This document shows, one piece after another, positions 8,503-16,837 of a stretch of 64,000 bases of DNA; positions within the stretch are counted from its first letter, which is position 1; each line of letters opens with the position of its first letter. Both the position numbers and the translations under genes were made by a program. The notes below the pieces were generated by a model. That model saw only the letters and a list, made by a program, of their open reading frames with translations. It made no database searches and was not told the DNA's origin. Source of the DNA: Methanolobus mangrovi (GTDB taxonomy: Archaea; Halobacteriota; Methanosarcinia; Methanosarcinales; Methanosarcinaceae); NCBI RefSeq assembly GCF_031312535.1, contig NZ_CP133594.1:1612001-1676000 (forward strand), written 5' to 3'.

Positions 8503-8835
8503 TCACTGATATATCAGCTTGTAAGCGTAAGTGCCCACGACAGGAACCTTTAATAAAGCGCCCCTGTATGCTATTATTACAAATATCAGTATTAAAAAGA
8601 GTGCACCGAATCCAAGGAAATCAGCTATTATCCAGCCAACTACCGGCACCCATCCCACTAAAAAGATCAATAATGAAAGAGGGAGGAATATCAGCAATGA
8701 CTGCATTGCATGGAACCTGACAAACTTGTTGTCAGGCTCTATTAGCAGGAAGATTATCCCTGTGATCCAGAAACCTGCATAGCTAAGTGCTGCTACGATG
8801 TTCTCGTCCAGGCCTATCTTTGTCTTATATGTCAT
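8503..8835 (-). CDS. DUF4870-type small membrane protein, last gene of the rnf operon
   Basis: Membrane protein of 110 residues with three hydrophobic helices and the DUF4870 pattern (NIVAALSYAGFWITGIIFLLIE near the N-terminus, then FVRFHAMQSL). The start at 8835 has AGGTGAT four bases upstream, within the end of rnfB. The genes are separated by four bases, so it is co-translated with rnfB. In Methanosarcina acetivorans the rnf cluster likewise ends in a small membrane-protein gene of unknown role (MA0665), so this is likely its counterpart. A role in assembly or stability of the complex is a guess from position only. Confidence 0.8.
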   Translation of the reverse strand: MTYKTKIGLDENIVAALSYAGFWITGIIFLLIEPDNKFVRFHAMQSLLIFLPLSLLIFLVGWVPVVGWIIADFLGFGALFLILIFVIIAYRGALLKVPVVGTYAYKLIYQ

Positions 8836-8839
8836 ATGA

Positions 8840-9643
8840 TCACCTGATAGAAATTGTATTCTGCGGACATTTTTCAACACATATTCCACATGCTGTACAT
8901 TTGTCCTGATCGATCTGTGCAAGGAAGTTAGTGACAGTTATAGCCTCTTCTGGGCAATTCTTTTCACATATCTTACAGCCGATGCAACCAACAGTACAGG
9001 ACTCCTTAACAGCCTTTCCTTTATCATGTGACATACAGAGTACATGCACTTTTTCGGATTCCTTTGCAAACACCAGTATGTCATTTGGACATGAGGCAAT
9101 ACATAGGCCACAGCTTGTACACAGATTCTGGTTAACATGAGGTAGACGGTCCGCTCCTATGGAAAGTGCATCAAACGGACATGCACGTACACAGGTTCCC
9201 CTGCCCATGCATCCGTAGTTACAACCTTTTTCCCCGTCAGAGAGCAACATGACAGCCTTACAGTCCTCAAAGCCCACGTACTCAAAACGGTCAACACAAT
9301 TGAGACCGCCGTTGCACCTGACGAAAGGATACTGTGATTCACCTTCGGCAACTTCCTGACCGAGTATGCCACCAATCTCCTTGGCGACTTCAAAGCCACC
9401 GACAGGACAACCATTGAGAGGTGCACCTTCATTTACCACACGTTCTGCAAAGTCAGCACAGCCCGCATAACCACAGGCACCACAGTTAGCCCCAGGGAGT
9501 ACTTCCACTATTTCATCAACTAGCGGATTAGTATCTACCTTAAATTTCTTTGCTGCCACAACAAGCATGACACCAACAACCAGTCCAAGACCTCCGAGGA
9601 TTGCCACTGCCTCTATAAGTAAAGTGCTAAATGATACGCTCAT
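8840..9643 (-). CDS. rnfB: Rnf complex subunit B, polyferredoxin
   Basis: Iron-sulfur subunit that accepts electrons from ferredoxin for the Rnf complex. It has an N-terminal membrane anchor (about residues 8-30), then the four-cysteine RnfB motif GANCGACGYAGC with a downstream partner Cys. The C-terminal half is cysteine-rich, with four ferredoxin-like CxxCxxC...CP motifs (CMGRGTCVRACP, CTSCGLCIASCP, CIGCKICEKNCP, CTACGICVEKCP). These are enough for several [4Fe-4S] clusters, as in the Methanosarcina protein. At 267 residues it is typical of the methanogen form. The start ATG overlaps the rnfA stop (ATGA). Confidence 0.95.
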   Translation of the reverse strand: MSVSFSTLLIEAVAILGGLGLVVGVMLVVAAKKFKVDTNPLVDEIVEVLPGANCGACGYAGCADFAERVVNEGAPLNGCPVGGFEVAKEIGGILGQEVAEGESQYPFVRCNGGLNCVDRFEYVGFEDCKAVMLLSDGEKGCNYGCMGRGTCVRACPFDALSIGADRLPHVNQNLCTSCGLCIASCPNDILVFAKESEKVHVLCMSHDKGKAVKESCTVGCIGCKICEKNCPEEAITVTNFLAQIDQDKCTACGICVEKCPQNTISIR

Positions 9644-10227
9644 ATTGGAATCACCCAGAAGTAATTAACAAAAGCCATAGAAAGCATCAGTGCGATGAAG
9701 AATGCCTGAGGAAGTCCGCGGATAGATGAAGGAACATTAACGAATGTTGAGCGTTCCCTGATAGCAGACATCATCAACATGACGATGGTATATCCAAGAC
9801 CTGCTGAAGTACCGAAAACAACACTCTGTGCAAAGTTGTAGCCTGCATTCTCATTAAGTAATACAGCACCTAATACTGCACAGTTCGTTGTGATCAATGG
9901 CAAGTAAATACCAAGTGACCGGTAAAGAGAAGGTATGTTCTTCCTGACAACGAACTCTACCAGCTGTACAAGTGCTGCAATCACAACAATGAAGCTGATA
10001 AGGTCAAGGAATTGCATATTTGTAGGCACCAGAATATATGTATAGAGCAAATATGACACCGTAGATGCCATTGCCATAACGAAGACCACGGCTCCTGACA
10101 TTCCTGCAGCACTCTTGACATCCTTGGTAACACCTACAAAAGAGCAGAGTCCAAGGAACTGGATAAGCAGGAAGTTCTTGATGAAAATACCATCCATAAA
10201 GATAGCGAATAATGCTTTTTCCACCAT
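9640..10227 (-). CDS. rnfA: Rnf complex subunit A, membrane
   Basis: Polytopic membrane subunit (195 residues, six helices) of the Na+-translocating Rnf complex, paralogous to RnfE. Together the two form the central half-channel, which in related complexes carries a [2Fe-2S] centre between conserved cysteines. The cysteine-containing segments LGLCSFVGVTKD (near residue 30) and TNCAVLGAVLL (near residue 110) match this. The ATG at 10227 follows the rnfE stop by one base, with GGGTGG upstream. The longer reading from 10236 would start at a GTG inside rnfE. Confidence 0.95.
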   Translation of the reverse strand: MVEKALFAIFMDGIFIKNFLLIQFLGLCSFVGVTKDVKSAAGMSGAVVFVMAMASTVSYLLYTYILVPTNMQFLDLISFIVVIAALVQLVEFVVRKNIPSLYRSLGIYLPLITTNCAVLGAVLLNENAGYNFAQSVVFGTSAGLGYTIVMLMMSAIRERSTFVNVPSSIRGLPQAFFIALMLSMAFVNYFWVIPI

Positions 10228-10228
10228 T

Positions 10229-10843
10229 TTAACCACCCTTTGCTCTCTTCTTTGCTCTCTGATAGTTTACGATTGCCATTAAAGATCCTATTGTCAGGAA
10301 TGCTCCCGGAGGAAGGATCATTGTTGTAATGGATGGGTTGATAGGTAAAGTGATCAAAGTGTAATCGAACGTTACTATCTGTCCAGTACCAAGGAGTTCC
10401 CTTATACCACCGATGAGCATCAAAACCAACAGGAAACCTGTTGAGATACCGAGACCATCTATGAAAGAATAGAACACATTGTTCTTATTGGCATATGCCT
10501 CCGCACGGCCGATGATGATACAGTTTACCACAATCAGCGGAATAAACACACCTAACGCCGCATACATTGGAGGGAAATACGCCTGCATTATCATCTTGAC
10601 TATTGACACAAAGGTCGCTATGATGATAATGAATATTGGAAGTCTTACAGCTGAGGGAATCTGTTTCCTCAGGGCTGAAACGAAAATGTTAGAACATATA
10701 AGCACAAATGCAGTGCCTGCAGACATACCGATCGCATTTTCGACTGATGTAGTCACTGCCAGCGTAGGGCAGAGGCCCAGAACAAGTCCGAAAATCGGGT
10801 TGTCTCTTGTAATACCACGAATATATTCACTTAATGGGTCCAT
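10229..10843 (-). CDS. rnfE: Rnf complex subunit E, membrane
   Basis: Polytopic membrane subunit (204 residues) pairing with RnfA in the ion-translocating core. It has the signature NPIFGLVLGLCPTLAVT near the N-terminus and VNCIIIGRAEAYA in the middle, each with the conserved cysteine expected to ligate the intramembrane iron-sulfur centre. The preferred start is the ATG at 10843 (M-D-P-L-S-E-Y). A GTG three codons earlier is too close to GAGGAG. The C-terminus is basic (AKKRAKGG). It sits between rnfG and rnfA, with eight bases or fewer on either side. Confidence 0.94.
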   Translation of the reverse strand: MDPLSEYIRGITRDNPIFGLVLGLCPTLAVTTSVENAIGMSAGTAFVLICSNIFVSALRKQIPSAVRLPIFIIIIATFVSIVKMIMQAYFPPMYAALGVFIPLIVVNCIIIGRAEAYANKNNVFYSFIDGLGISTGFLLVLMLIGGIRELLGTGQIVTFDYTLITLPINPSITTMILPPGAFLTIGSLMAIVNYQRAKKRAKGG

Positions 10844-10851
10844 TAATACCA

Positions 10852-11424
10852 CTACTCCTCTGCCTCTTCTATTTCACTTATCTTGGAATTAAGAGCATCT
10901 ACCACTGCCTTTGAGGATATTGTCGCACCTGTTATCGCATCAATTGATCCTCCAGAACTGCTAAGGCCCAATGAGGCGATTGGAAGATCAGCGAACTGGC
11001 TCTGGAAATTGGCTTCTACAATCTTTGCACCCAGACCAGGTGTTTCTTCATGACTCAACACACTCATCCCGCGGAGAGTTGAAAATGTGGAATCTACACC
11101 ACCTGCTACAACGATCGGTCCCTGGGCACCTGCCTGTTGCTTAAAGAAAGCATATCCTATGATATTACCTGAAGCGTCCTTTGCACGATAGTAAAGGACT
11201 TCCCTGTTACCATCTTCATCAACAACGTCGCCTTCAATCGGTTCGAAGTTATTGTTAGCTTCCGGAATAAGCTCTCCCAGAATTGATGTTCGGGCATTTT
11301 CCTCATTTATCTTAAGCTGCGCACTTGTAGGAACATAGGTGATACCAAGCAAGAGAGCCGCTACGACTGATATAATTACAATTTTCCCTACAATCATTAT
11401 CGTATCTTTGTTGGATTCACTCAT
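10852..11424 (-). CDS. rnfG: Rnf complex subunit G, FMN-carrying
   Basis: Membrane-anchored flavoprotein subunit of 190 residues. One N-terminal helix (about 10-30) precedes an extracytoplasmic FMN-binding domain. The flavinylation motif TGATIS is at residues 165-170, and Thr168 is the expected acceptor of FMN through a phosphoester bond made by ApbE. A candidate apbE lies just beyond this operon. The start overlaps the end of rnfD by eight bases (ATGAGTGA). Covalent FMN on RnfG has been shown for the Methanosarcina acetivorans complex; here it is inferred from the motif. Confidence 0.95.
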   Translation of the reverse strand: MSESNKDTIMIVGKIVIISVVAALLLGITYVPTSAQLKINEENARTSILGELIPEANNNFEPIEGDVVDEDGNREVLYYRAKDASGNIIGYAFFKQQAGAQGPIVVAGGVDSTFSTLRGMSVLSHEETPGLGAKIVEANFQSQFADLPIASLGLSSSGGSIDAITGATISSKAVVDALNSKISEIEEAEE

Positions 11425-12433
11425 TGTTCATCACCTCGAATTTAAGTGATGCAGGAATCTTATCCATTACACCCCTATACACCTTCTGAGGAAGTGTTTT
11501 GGTTCCGAATGATGCAGGCATTGTGTTTATTTCAATGAATGAAGCAACACAGTTTGCAAGGAAGATACCATATAATGTTCCATCAACGAAGTTCCCAAAG
11601 TGTCCATAGATGAAAACGAGTACACCACATGTAATACCGTATATTATGCGTCCTTTCTTTGTAACCGGGGATGTTGATGTGTCAGTAGCAATGAAAAGAA
11701 TTCCAAAGAAAACTATTCCTATCATTTCATATGGCAATTCCGGACTCATCTCCAGGAAGGTGAAAAACTGTGACATGTACATTAAAGGATTCAGTACACC
11801 TTCATGAACAAGAGCAGCCACACCAGAGATGAATAATAGTGTCTGTGGCAACACAATCATTGTTGCAAAGAATGCAAGAGGAATCCTCCAGTCAATATAT
11901 CTCTTGTATATGAGATATAGGCCGCCTACCAGCAATATAGGAGAAACATCCACCATAAGACCTGCACCGTTCTCAAGTATAAAATCAGAGAACTGGCCGA
12001 CATGAGGAATAGATAAAGGAGTCATGTAGGAAGTCCAGGCACTTCTGGTAAAGACCCAAGCCACCAGGGCGGGGTTAAATATGTAAGAACCAATGCCACC
12101 AAAAACATGTTTTCCAATGGCAATCGCAAAGAAACCAGCAAAAACAGCAACCCATAGAGGAGCGGACGCTGGGATTAGGAGCGCAAGTACAAGTCCTGTC
12201 AGGGCTGCATGTCCATCTGCAATCGTTACTTTCTGCTTGAACATTGTCTGAATACCAAATTCAGTTACTACAGCGGCTACTACACATGCAATGAGTATTC
12301 CAAGAGCTGGAACACCAAAGAAGTATATCGCCGCAAGACACAATGGAAGCAAAGCGATTATTTTGCTTATATTCAATGACCTGAAGTCAAGTTTTGTTTT
12401 CTTATGAGGGGGGGCTGAAATAGTATAGGTCAT
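11417..12433 (-). CDS. rnfD: Rnf complex subunit D, membrane
   Basis: Large polytopic membrane subunit (338 residues, about nine helices) homologous to NqrB. It forms part of the Na+ path and in bacterial homologues binds FMN and riboflavin. The candidate FMN-attachment region is the DTSTSPVTKKGR segment, followed by further membrane helices. This Thr assignment is less certain than that in RnfG. The start is the ATG at 12433, two bases after the rnfC stop, with AGGTGA five bases upstream. The longer reading from 12457 lies inside rnfC. Confidence 0.94.
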   Translation of the reverse strand: MTYTISAPPHKKTKLDFRSLNISKIIALLPLCLAAIYFFGVPALGILIACVVAAVVTEFGIQTMFKQKVTIADGHAALTGLVLALLIPASAPLWVAVFAGFFAIAIGKHVFGGIGSYIFNPALVAWVFTRSAWTSYMTPLSIPHVGQFSDFILENGAGLMVDVSPILLVGGLYLIYKRYIDWRIPLAFFATMIVLPQTLLFISGVAALVHEGVLNPLMYMSQFFTFLEMSPELPYEMIGIVFFGILFIATDTSTSPVTKKGRIIYGITCGVLVFIYGHFGNFVDGTLYGIFLANCVASFIEINTMPASFGTKTLPQKVYRGVMDKIPASLKFEVMNNE

Positions 12434-12434
12434 T

Positions 12435-13781
12435 TTACTCACCTCCACAGCAACCAAGTTTCAGATTGGATGATTCCTTTGAAGGCAGATCCTCATAGGC
12501 CATCTCTATAGCATCTTTTGCATATCTGATAAGCTGTAATATGTGTATCTTTGAAGGACAGACCGCTGCACAGTCACCACATTCGATACAGTTTTCAATG
12601 TATATTTGCCTGCATTCATCAAAGCGACCCTGGTCTGCCATGACAGCAAGGCGACTTGGGATCAGTTCAACCGGACAAACATCCACACAGCGTGCACAAT
12701 GGATACATTCGATAGACTCATCCCTAATTATCTCTTCTGGCTTCTGCAGGGATATCCTTGTGGTTCCTTTTGTTACAGGGACCTGGTCAGTATACTGGGC
12801 TACACCAGTTCTTACACCGTTTGCGATTATCTTACCGATGTCACCAGTGTATCCATAAGAATCGATAACATCTTTGAATGGTGTGCCTATCCTGACAATG
12901 AGGTATTCCATGCGATCAGAAACACCTTCTATAGAAACAACTGTTTCATAGTAGGGCTTGCCCTCATGAACAGCATCATAAAAAGCCTTTGCAGATTTAA
13001 TGCCGCATACTGCAACTCCCACATCCGTAGGATCACAGCCGACATTTACCTTCCTTCCTGTTACATTATAAGTGAAGAAGTTGAGAATCTTTTTGCCGTA
13101 AATGCGTTTTTGTGACAGGACGACTATGTCTGAGTTCTGCTCCTTGAAATAATAGCCAATCTTACGACCGCCAACCAGTGGAGCAACTCTCAGCTTTTTC
13201 TTGTCAACTTCAATGCCTTCAAAAGCATTAATAGACTCTTTATCATCAGTCCTCAACACAATAGCTCCCTTTTTTGCACCTGCTGTTTTCATGAGCAGCT
13301 TGAGGGCATCCATTACATGAGATGCATATTCCTTGGGAGTCTTGAAAGTTCCACCGATCCATTCGGATGATGTCGCATTGATAAGTACTGTGTCGATTTT
13401 CTTGCCCTTTGGCTTGAGAACGGTATGTGTAGGCATTCCGTAATGCTCCACAATACCCGATTCCTTTATGAGTTCCACAAGTTTCTCTGGTTTGAGATCC
13501 TTACATGGAGAAAATTCAACAGCCTCATTGCTGTCTTCAGGCTGGATGACAATACTCATTGCCTTGTTACCATCCGGATGAGCAGCCTCTTCAATAGCAA
13601 GAACCTCACCACAGACACTTGAATGGACTGCAGATGAGTAGTATTCCTTGCTTTCGCCTATTTTCTGACCGATAAGAACCCTGTCGCCCTTCTTCACAAG
13701 GGGTTCACAGACAGCACCCCTGTGCTGCCTTAGTGGAATTATTATTTTTTCCGGTAATTTATCCAATGTTTTGATTTCCAC
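12435..13781 (-). CDS. rnfC: Rnf complex subunit C, iron-sulfur
   Basis: Soluble iron-sulfur subunit of 448 residues. It shows an N-terminal barrel-sandwich region (PLRQHRGAVCEPLVKKGDRV), a Rossmann-like middle domain related to the NADH-binding part of bacterial RnfC, an SLBB-type region, and two C-terminal [4Fe-4S] motifs (CIHCARCVDVCP and CIECGDCAAVCP). In Methanosarcina the complex oxidises ferredoxin, not NADH, and passes electrons to MmcA, so the nucleotide site is probably not used for NADH. The GTG start at 13781 has AAGGAG at eight-base spacing. A nearby ATG is out of frame. Confidence 0.95.
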   Translation of the reverse strand: MEIKTLDKLPEKIIIPLRQHRGAVCEPLVKKGDRVLIGQKIGESKEYYSSAVHSSVCGEVLAIEEAAHPDGNKAMSIVIQPEDSNEAVEFSPCKDLKPEKLVELIKESGIVEHYGMPTHTVLKPKGKKIDTVLINATSSEWIGGTFKTPKEYASHVMDALKLLMKTAGAKKGAIVLRTDDKESINAFEGIEVDKKKLRVAPLVGGRKIGYYFKEQNSDIVVLSQKRIYGKKILNFFTYNVTGRKVNVGCDPTDVGVAVCGIKSAKAFYDAVHEGKPYYETVVSIEGVSDRMEYLIVRIGTPFKDVIDSYGYTGDIGKIIANGVRTGVAQYTDQVPVTKGTTRISLQKPEEIIRDESIECIHCARCVDVCPVELIPSRLAVMADQGRFDECRQIYIENCIECGDCAAVCPSKIHILQLIRYAKDAIEMAYEDLPSKESSNLKLGCCGGE

Positions 13782-13793
13782 ATTACCAACTCC

Positions 13794-15281
13794 TTAGAAT
13801 GCAGGTTCCCTTTCTACCTCAGTAGGCTTTGCACCCGGGATTGTTACTTCTATTGTCTTTGTGGAGAAATCGGTTGCCGGATCAGTTGCTGCCGGATCCT
13901 TCTCATATCCCAGAGCTGTCCAGTTGATAGCTGTTGCAGTTGTACCGTGGCAGTCTGCACAAACAAGAGGGTCATCAAGACCTACACTTGAACTTGCAAT
14001 GTTATGACTTACCTGGTAATACATCTCAACGTGCCTCAGAACTGCATTCGGATAATCCGGGGTTCCGTCCGCATTACCATCATATGATGTAATCTCATCT
14101 TCTGTGACAACACCATCTGCATCCGCATCTGCATTCAATACTTTAGCAGGAGCTATTGGGTTACCTATAGATGAGCTATTATCCGGATCTGCAAGAACTT
14201 CCGCATCGATTCCTGCGTCCCACCAGATACCTGTAATCACATTGAATGGTTTTAGCAGGGAGCTCTCGGTCTGTTCCTGAACTGTTGGCAAGGCATCATA
14301 ATAAACACCTGATGACCAGGATACTGTTGGAGTGAACTCTGAGTCATATACAACATCCTCGCGAACACCGTTTGCCCAGCTAAATGACTTTAACACAGGA
14401 GTTCCGGTTGCATCACTGCCCGGAAGCGCCGGGATGTGACATGTTTCACAGCTTACAGCCTCAAGGTGACCGTCAACCAGCGCACCGTGTGATATATCTT
14501 CGTGACATCCTGATGAATCACAGTCCAATACACCGCTCTGTGCTTCATGAATTGATTCGGACTCGAACAGATACGCCCTTCCACCTATCTGGTGTTCCTC
14601 AGTTTCGTGGCATTCCTGACAGCCTACAGAATCGTGAACATCATAGGAAGCGGAATCTTCAAGTGTCCATGCTACAGCAGTTGTTGCAACATCGCCTGTG
14701 TGACAGTTGCTTCCACAGAGTGCCTTGCCTGGTGCACCGTTGACCTCATCATGGATTTCAGTCACAAGAGGAAGAGGTGCCAGAACATCAAGGACATAAC
14801 TTGCTACATAGAGGGGTTCTTTCTGCAACTCTGCTCTGGATTCTTCGATCGCAGCTTCGTTTGCATTTGTGAAATCACCTGATGCTATGCTTTCTGCACG
14901 TGCCTCAAAGTCATATCCCCCAACCTGCTCGTGACAGATCATACAGTCAATGTCAACCCCATAGTCTGCCATGTAACCGCCACCAGGATGTACCTGTCCA
15001 TAGGTTACAGCCATGGTGTCAACATCAATACTGTCAATATCAACACCATATTCCATGATAGAGGACCATTTCTTTAAGTCCTGTTCTACGTGATATGATT
15101 CGGAAACTTCCTCGTACACACCTACATGACAACCGCTACATGAATTGTCAGACCATTTCTGTTCTGTCATGTAATGGGTAGAGAGTGCTTCATTGCCACT
15201 GTAACCAACAAAAGCATACACACCGGCTGCAGCGAACATCACGACGAGGATTCCAACCAGAATTACATTTAATTTTGCCAT
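13794..15281 (-). CDS. mmcA: Multihaem cytochrome c of the MmcA type (seven haem motifs)
   Basis: Extracytoplasmic electron-transfer cytochrome encoded with rnf. In Methanosarcina acetivorans MmcA is a seven-haem protein that takes electrons from Rnf and can reduce methanophenazine or extracellular acceptors. The 495-residue protein has an N-terminal signal anchor (residues 5-26) and seven haem motifs. Five are CxxCH (near residues 48, 113, 221, 278 and 441), one is Cx3CH (189-194, CGSNCH) and one is Cx4CH (254-260, CDSSGCH). Between the last two motifs lies a 12-residue EF-hand-like loop (residues 385-396, DADADGVVTEDE). No C-terminal membrane anchor is seen. The start ATG at 15281 follows AGGTAAGC; the reading from 15308 begins inside the preceding gene. 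Confidence 0.93.
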   Translation of the reverse strand: MAKLNVILVGILVVMFAAAGVYAFVGYSGNEALSTHYMTEQKWSDNSCSGCHVGVYEEVSESYHVEQDLKKWSSIMEYGVDIDSIDVDTMAVTYGQVHPGGGYMADYGVDIDCMICHEQVGGYDFEARAESIASGDFTNANEAAIEESRAELQKEPLYVASYVLDVLAPLPLVTEIHDEVNGAPGKALCGSNCHTGDVATTAVAWTLEDSASYDVHDSVGCQECHETEEHQIGGRAYLFESESIHEAQSGVLDCDSSGCHEDISHGALVDGHLEAVSCETCHIPALPGSDATGTPVLKSFSWANGVREDVVYDSEFTPTVSWSSGVYYDALPTVQEQTESSLLKPFNVITGIWWDAGIDAEVLADPDNSSSIGNPIAPAKVLNADADADGVVTEDEITSYDGNADGTPDYPNAVLRHVEMYYQVSHNIASSSVGLDDPLVCADCHGTTATAINWTALGYEKDPAATDPATDFSTKTIEVTIPGAKPTEVEREPAF

Positions 15282-15294
15282 GCTTACCTCGCCC

Positions 15295-15699
15295 TTATTT
15301 CTCTGCAACTTCCTCGAGCTGTTTGATCACAACTATAATACTGTTTCTCAAACTTTGCTCATTTGTTATTTTCATGTCATTTGAGACGTATTTACTAATC
15401 TCGAATGACTTGCGCACTACACGTACATTAAAGTCAAAGACTTTATCAAGAAGACCTTTTTGTGGAGTTATTCCTAAAAAGTCCACATCCATGTGATTAC
15501 CAAGTACATTAGCTTTAAGTTCAATTTTATCAAGAGAAGAACCTGGTTTCACGTAAATTATGTGATGTTTTACAAAACCGAAGTGTTTCTCTATACCTCT
15601 CCAACCGTATTCTTCCATTAACTGATGAAGGGCGACAACAAGATACTTATCCTTGCTTGAACTGGTTCCCGTACCTGATCCTGTGCTGGGATTGCTCAT
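15295..15699 (-). CDS. Small hypothetical protein, first gene of the rnf transcript
   Basis: I do not recognise this 134-residue soluble protein. A Ser/Gly/Thr-rich N-terminal tail (NPSTGSGTGTSSSKDK) precedes a compact domain containing VALHQLMEEYGWRGIEKHFGFVKHHIIYV. It has no cysteines, signal peptide or membrane helix. The stop codon lies 13 bases before mmcA, and the mmcA ribosome binding site is in the gap, so it is co-transcribed with mmcA and rnf. The start ATG has GAAGGAAG upstream. Position suggests a role in cytochrome or Rnf expression or maturation, but nothing in the sequence shows which. Confidence 0.75.
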   Translation of the reverse strand: MSNPSTGSGTGTSSSKDKYLVVALHQLMEEYGWRGIEKHFGFVKHHIIYVKPGSSLDKIELKANVLGNHMDVDFLGITPQKGLLDKVFDFNVRVVRKSFEISKYVSNDMKITNEQSLRNSIIVVIKQLEEVAEK

Positions 15700-15734
15700 T
15701 CTATTACTTCCTTCAGATGAATATAATAACTACA

Positions 15735-15769
15735 AAAGAAGGAAATTCGTTTCCTTCTTTACCGCGGTA
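15735..15769. promoter_or_regulatory. Perfect inverted repeat and palindrome between rnf and apbE
   Basis: AAAGAAGGAAA (15735-15745) and its exact complement TTTCCTTCTTT (15750-15760) flank a TTCG loop. The 10-bp palindrome TACCGCGGTA (15760-15769) abuts it. The pair sits between the divergent starts at 15699 and 15806. A TATA-like TTATTATATTC (15719-15729, minus) serves the rnf side and TTTAATATTAA (about 15776-15787) serves apbE. It is either a dimeric regulator site or a UUCG-capped RNA hairpin. Confidence 0.5.
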
Positions 15770-15805
15770 CATAAGTTTAATATTAATTATCTCTTTTCAT
15801 ACTGC

Positions 15806-16825
15806 ATGAGGTATAAAACTGTTGCCATTGGACTGATAGCGATTTTCACAGTATTATTCATGATAAATTATGCATATGATCAGAATACAGACATAACCGT
15901 CGAACAGGTAAGTTACTCACAAACCAGAAGCCTGATGGATACAACTGTCACAATATCAGTTATAGATTCCAACGAAACACATGCCTCAGAAGTTATTGAG
16001 CGTGCTTTTGATAGAATGTACTATGTTGACAGAATTATGAACAACTACGACAATAAGAGTGAACTCAGTATACTTAATGAAGAAGGAAGCGTTCGCGATG
16101 TAGACTACGAACTTGTCTACGTGATTAATAGATCAAGATATTACTCCGAAGTGAGCGGAGGAGCTTTTGACATATCCATACAGCCCGTTCTTGACCTGTG
16201 GGCAAGCAAGTATAGCCCTGGAGGAACTTACGAAGAACCAACGCCTGAGGAGATCAATGAAACACTTATACTGGTGAATTACTCTGCTGTAATGTTAGAA
16301 GGGAACAACATCACTCTTGGAAATGACATGAAAATCACTCTTGGAGGAGTTGCAAAAGGGTATGCTGTAGACCTTGCAATAGAATCAATGATTGATGATG
16401 GCATAGATTCAGGTTTTGTTAATGCCGGTGGCGATGGAAGATACATTGGCACTAAACCAGATGGCACCCAGTGGAGAGTCGGATTGCAGAATCCGGAAAA
16501 AAGCGAAGATGCAGTGACTATTATAAATGTTGAAAATATGGCTGTTGCCACAAGCGGTAACTACGAGCGATATTTCAATGATACTGCAAGAGTATCACAC
16601 ATTGCAGATCCCCGAACAGGTTACCCCTCCCAGAACCTCATCAGTTCAACCATAATAGCTACTTCTGCGATGGATGCTGATGCATTTGCTACAGCAGTAT
16701 TCATACTTGGAGAAAAAGATGGCATGGATATGATAGAGGATGTTGATGGAGTGGAATGTCTTCTGATTACAACAGATAAGAGGATCATACGCTCCAGTGG
16801 TTTTTCCGGTTATGAGATGAATTAA
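15806..16825 (+). CDS. apbE: FAD:protein FMN transferase (ApbE)
   Basis: Enzyme that cleaves FAD and attaches FMN to a Thr in RnfG/RnfD-type proteins, acting outside the cytoplasmic membrane. The 339-residue protein has an N-terminal signal anchor (about residues 5-22). The ApbE motifs are present: TLGGVAKGYAVD, NAGGDGRYIG, HIADPRTGYP, and the metal-binding segment TSAMDADAFATAVFILG. It is divergent from the rnf operon, whose RnfG carries the target motif, so its job is almost certainly flavinylation of Rnf. The ATG at 15806 lies about 25 bases downstream of a TATA box with no ribosome binding site, pointing to a leaderless mRNA. Confidence 0.92.
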   Translation: MRYKTVAIGLIAIFTVLFMINYAYDQNTDITVEQVSYSQTRSLMDTTVTISVIDSNETHASEVIERAFDRMYYVDRIMNNYDNKSELSILNEEGSVRDVDYELVYVINRSRYYSEVSGGAFDISIQPVLDLWASKYSPGGTYEEPTPEEINETLILVNYSAVMLEGNNITLGNDMKITLGGVAKGYAVDLAIESMIDDGIDSGFVNAGGDGRYIGTKPDGTQWRVGLQNPEKSEDAVTIINVENMAVATSGNYERYFNDTARVSHIADPRTGYPSQNLISSTIIATSAMDADAFATAVFILGEKDGMDMIEDVDGVECLLITTDKRIIRSSGFSGYEMN

Positions 16826-16837
16826 AGAACCACATAA

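Noticed and set aside
8836-8922. N-terminal extension of the DUF4870 protein into rnfB.
   Set aside because: The extension reads through the rnfB ferredoxin region in another frame; the ATG at 8835 has a good ribosome binding site.
12435-12457. rnfD start at 12457 overlapping rnfC by 23 bases.
   Set aside because: The ATG at 12433 has AGGTGA at ideal spacing and gives a normal N-terminus.
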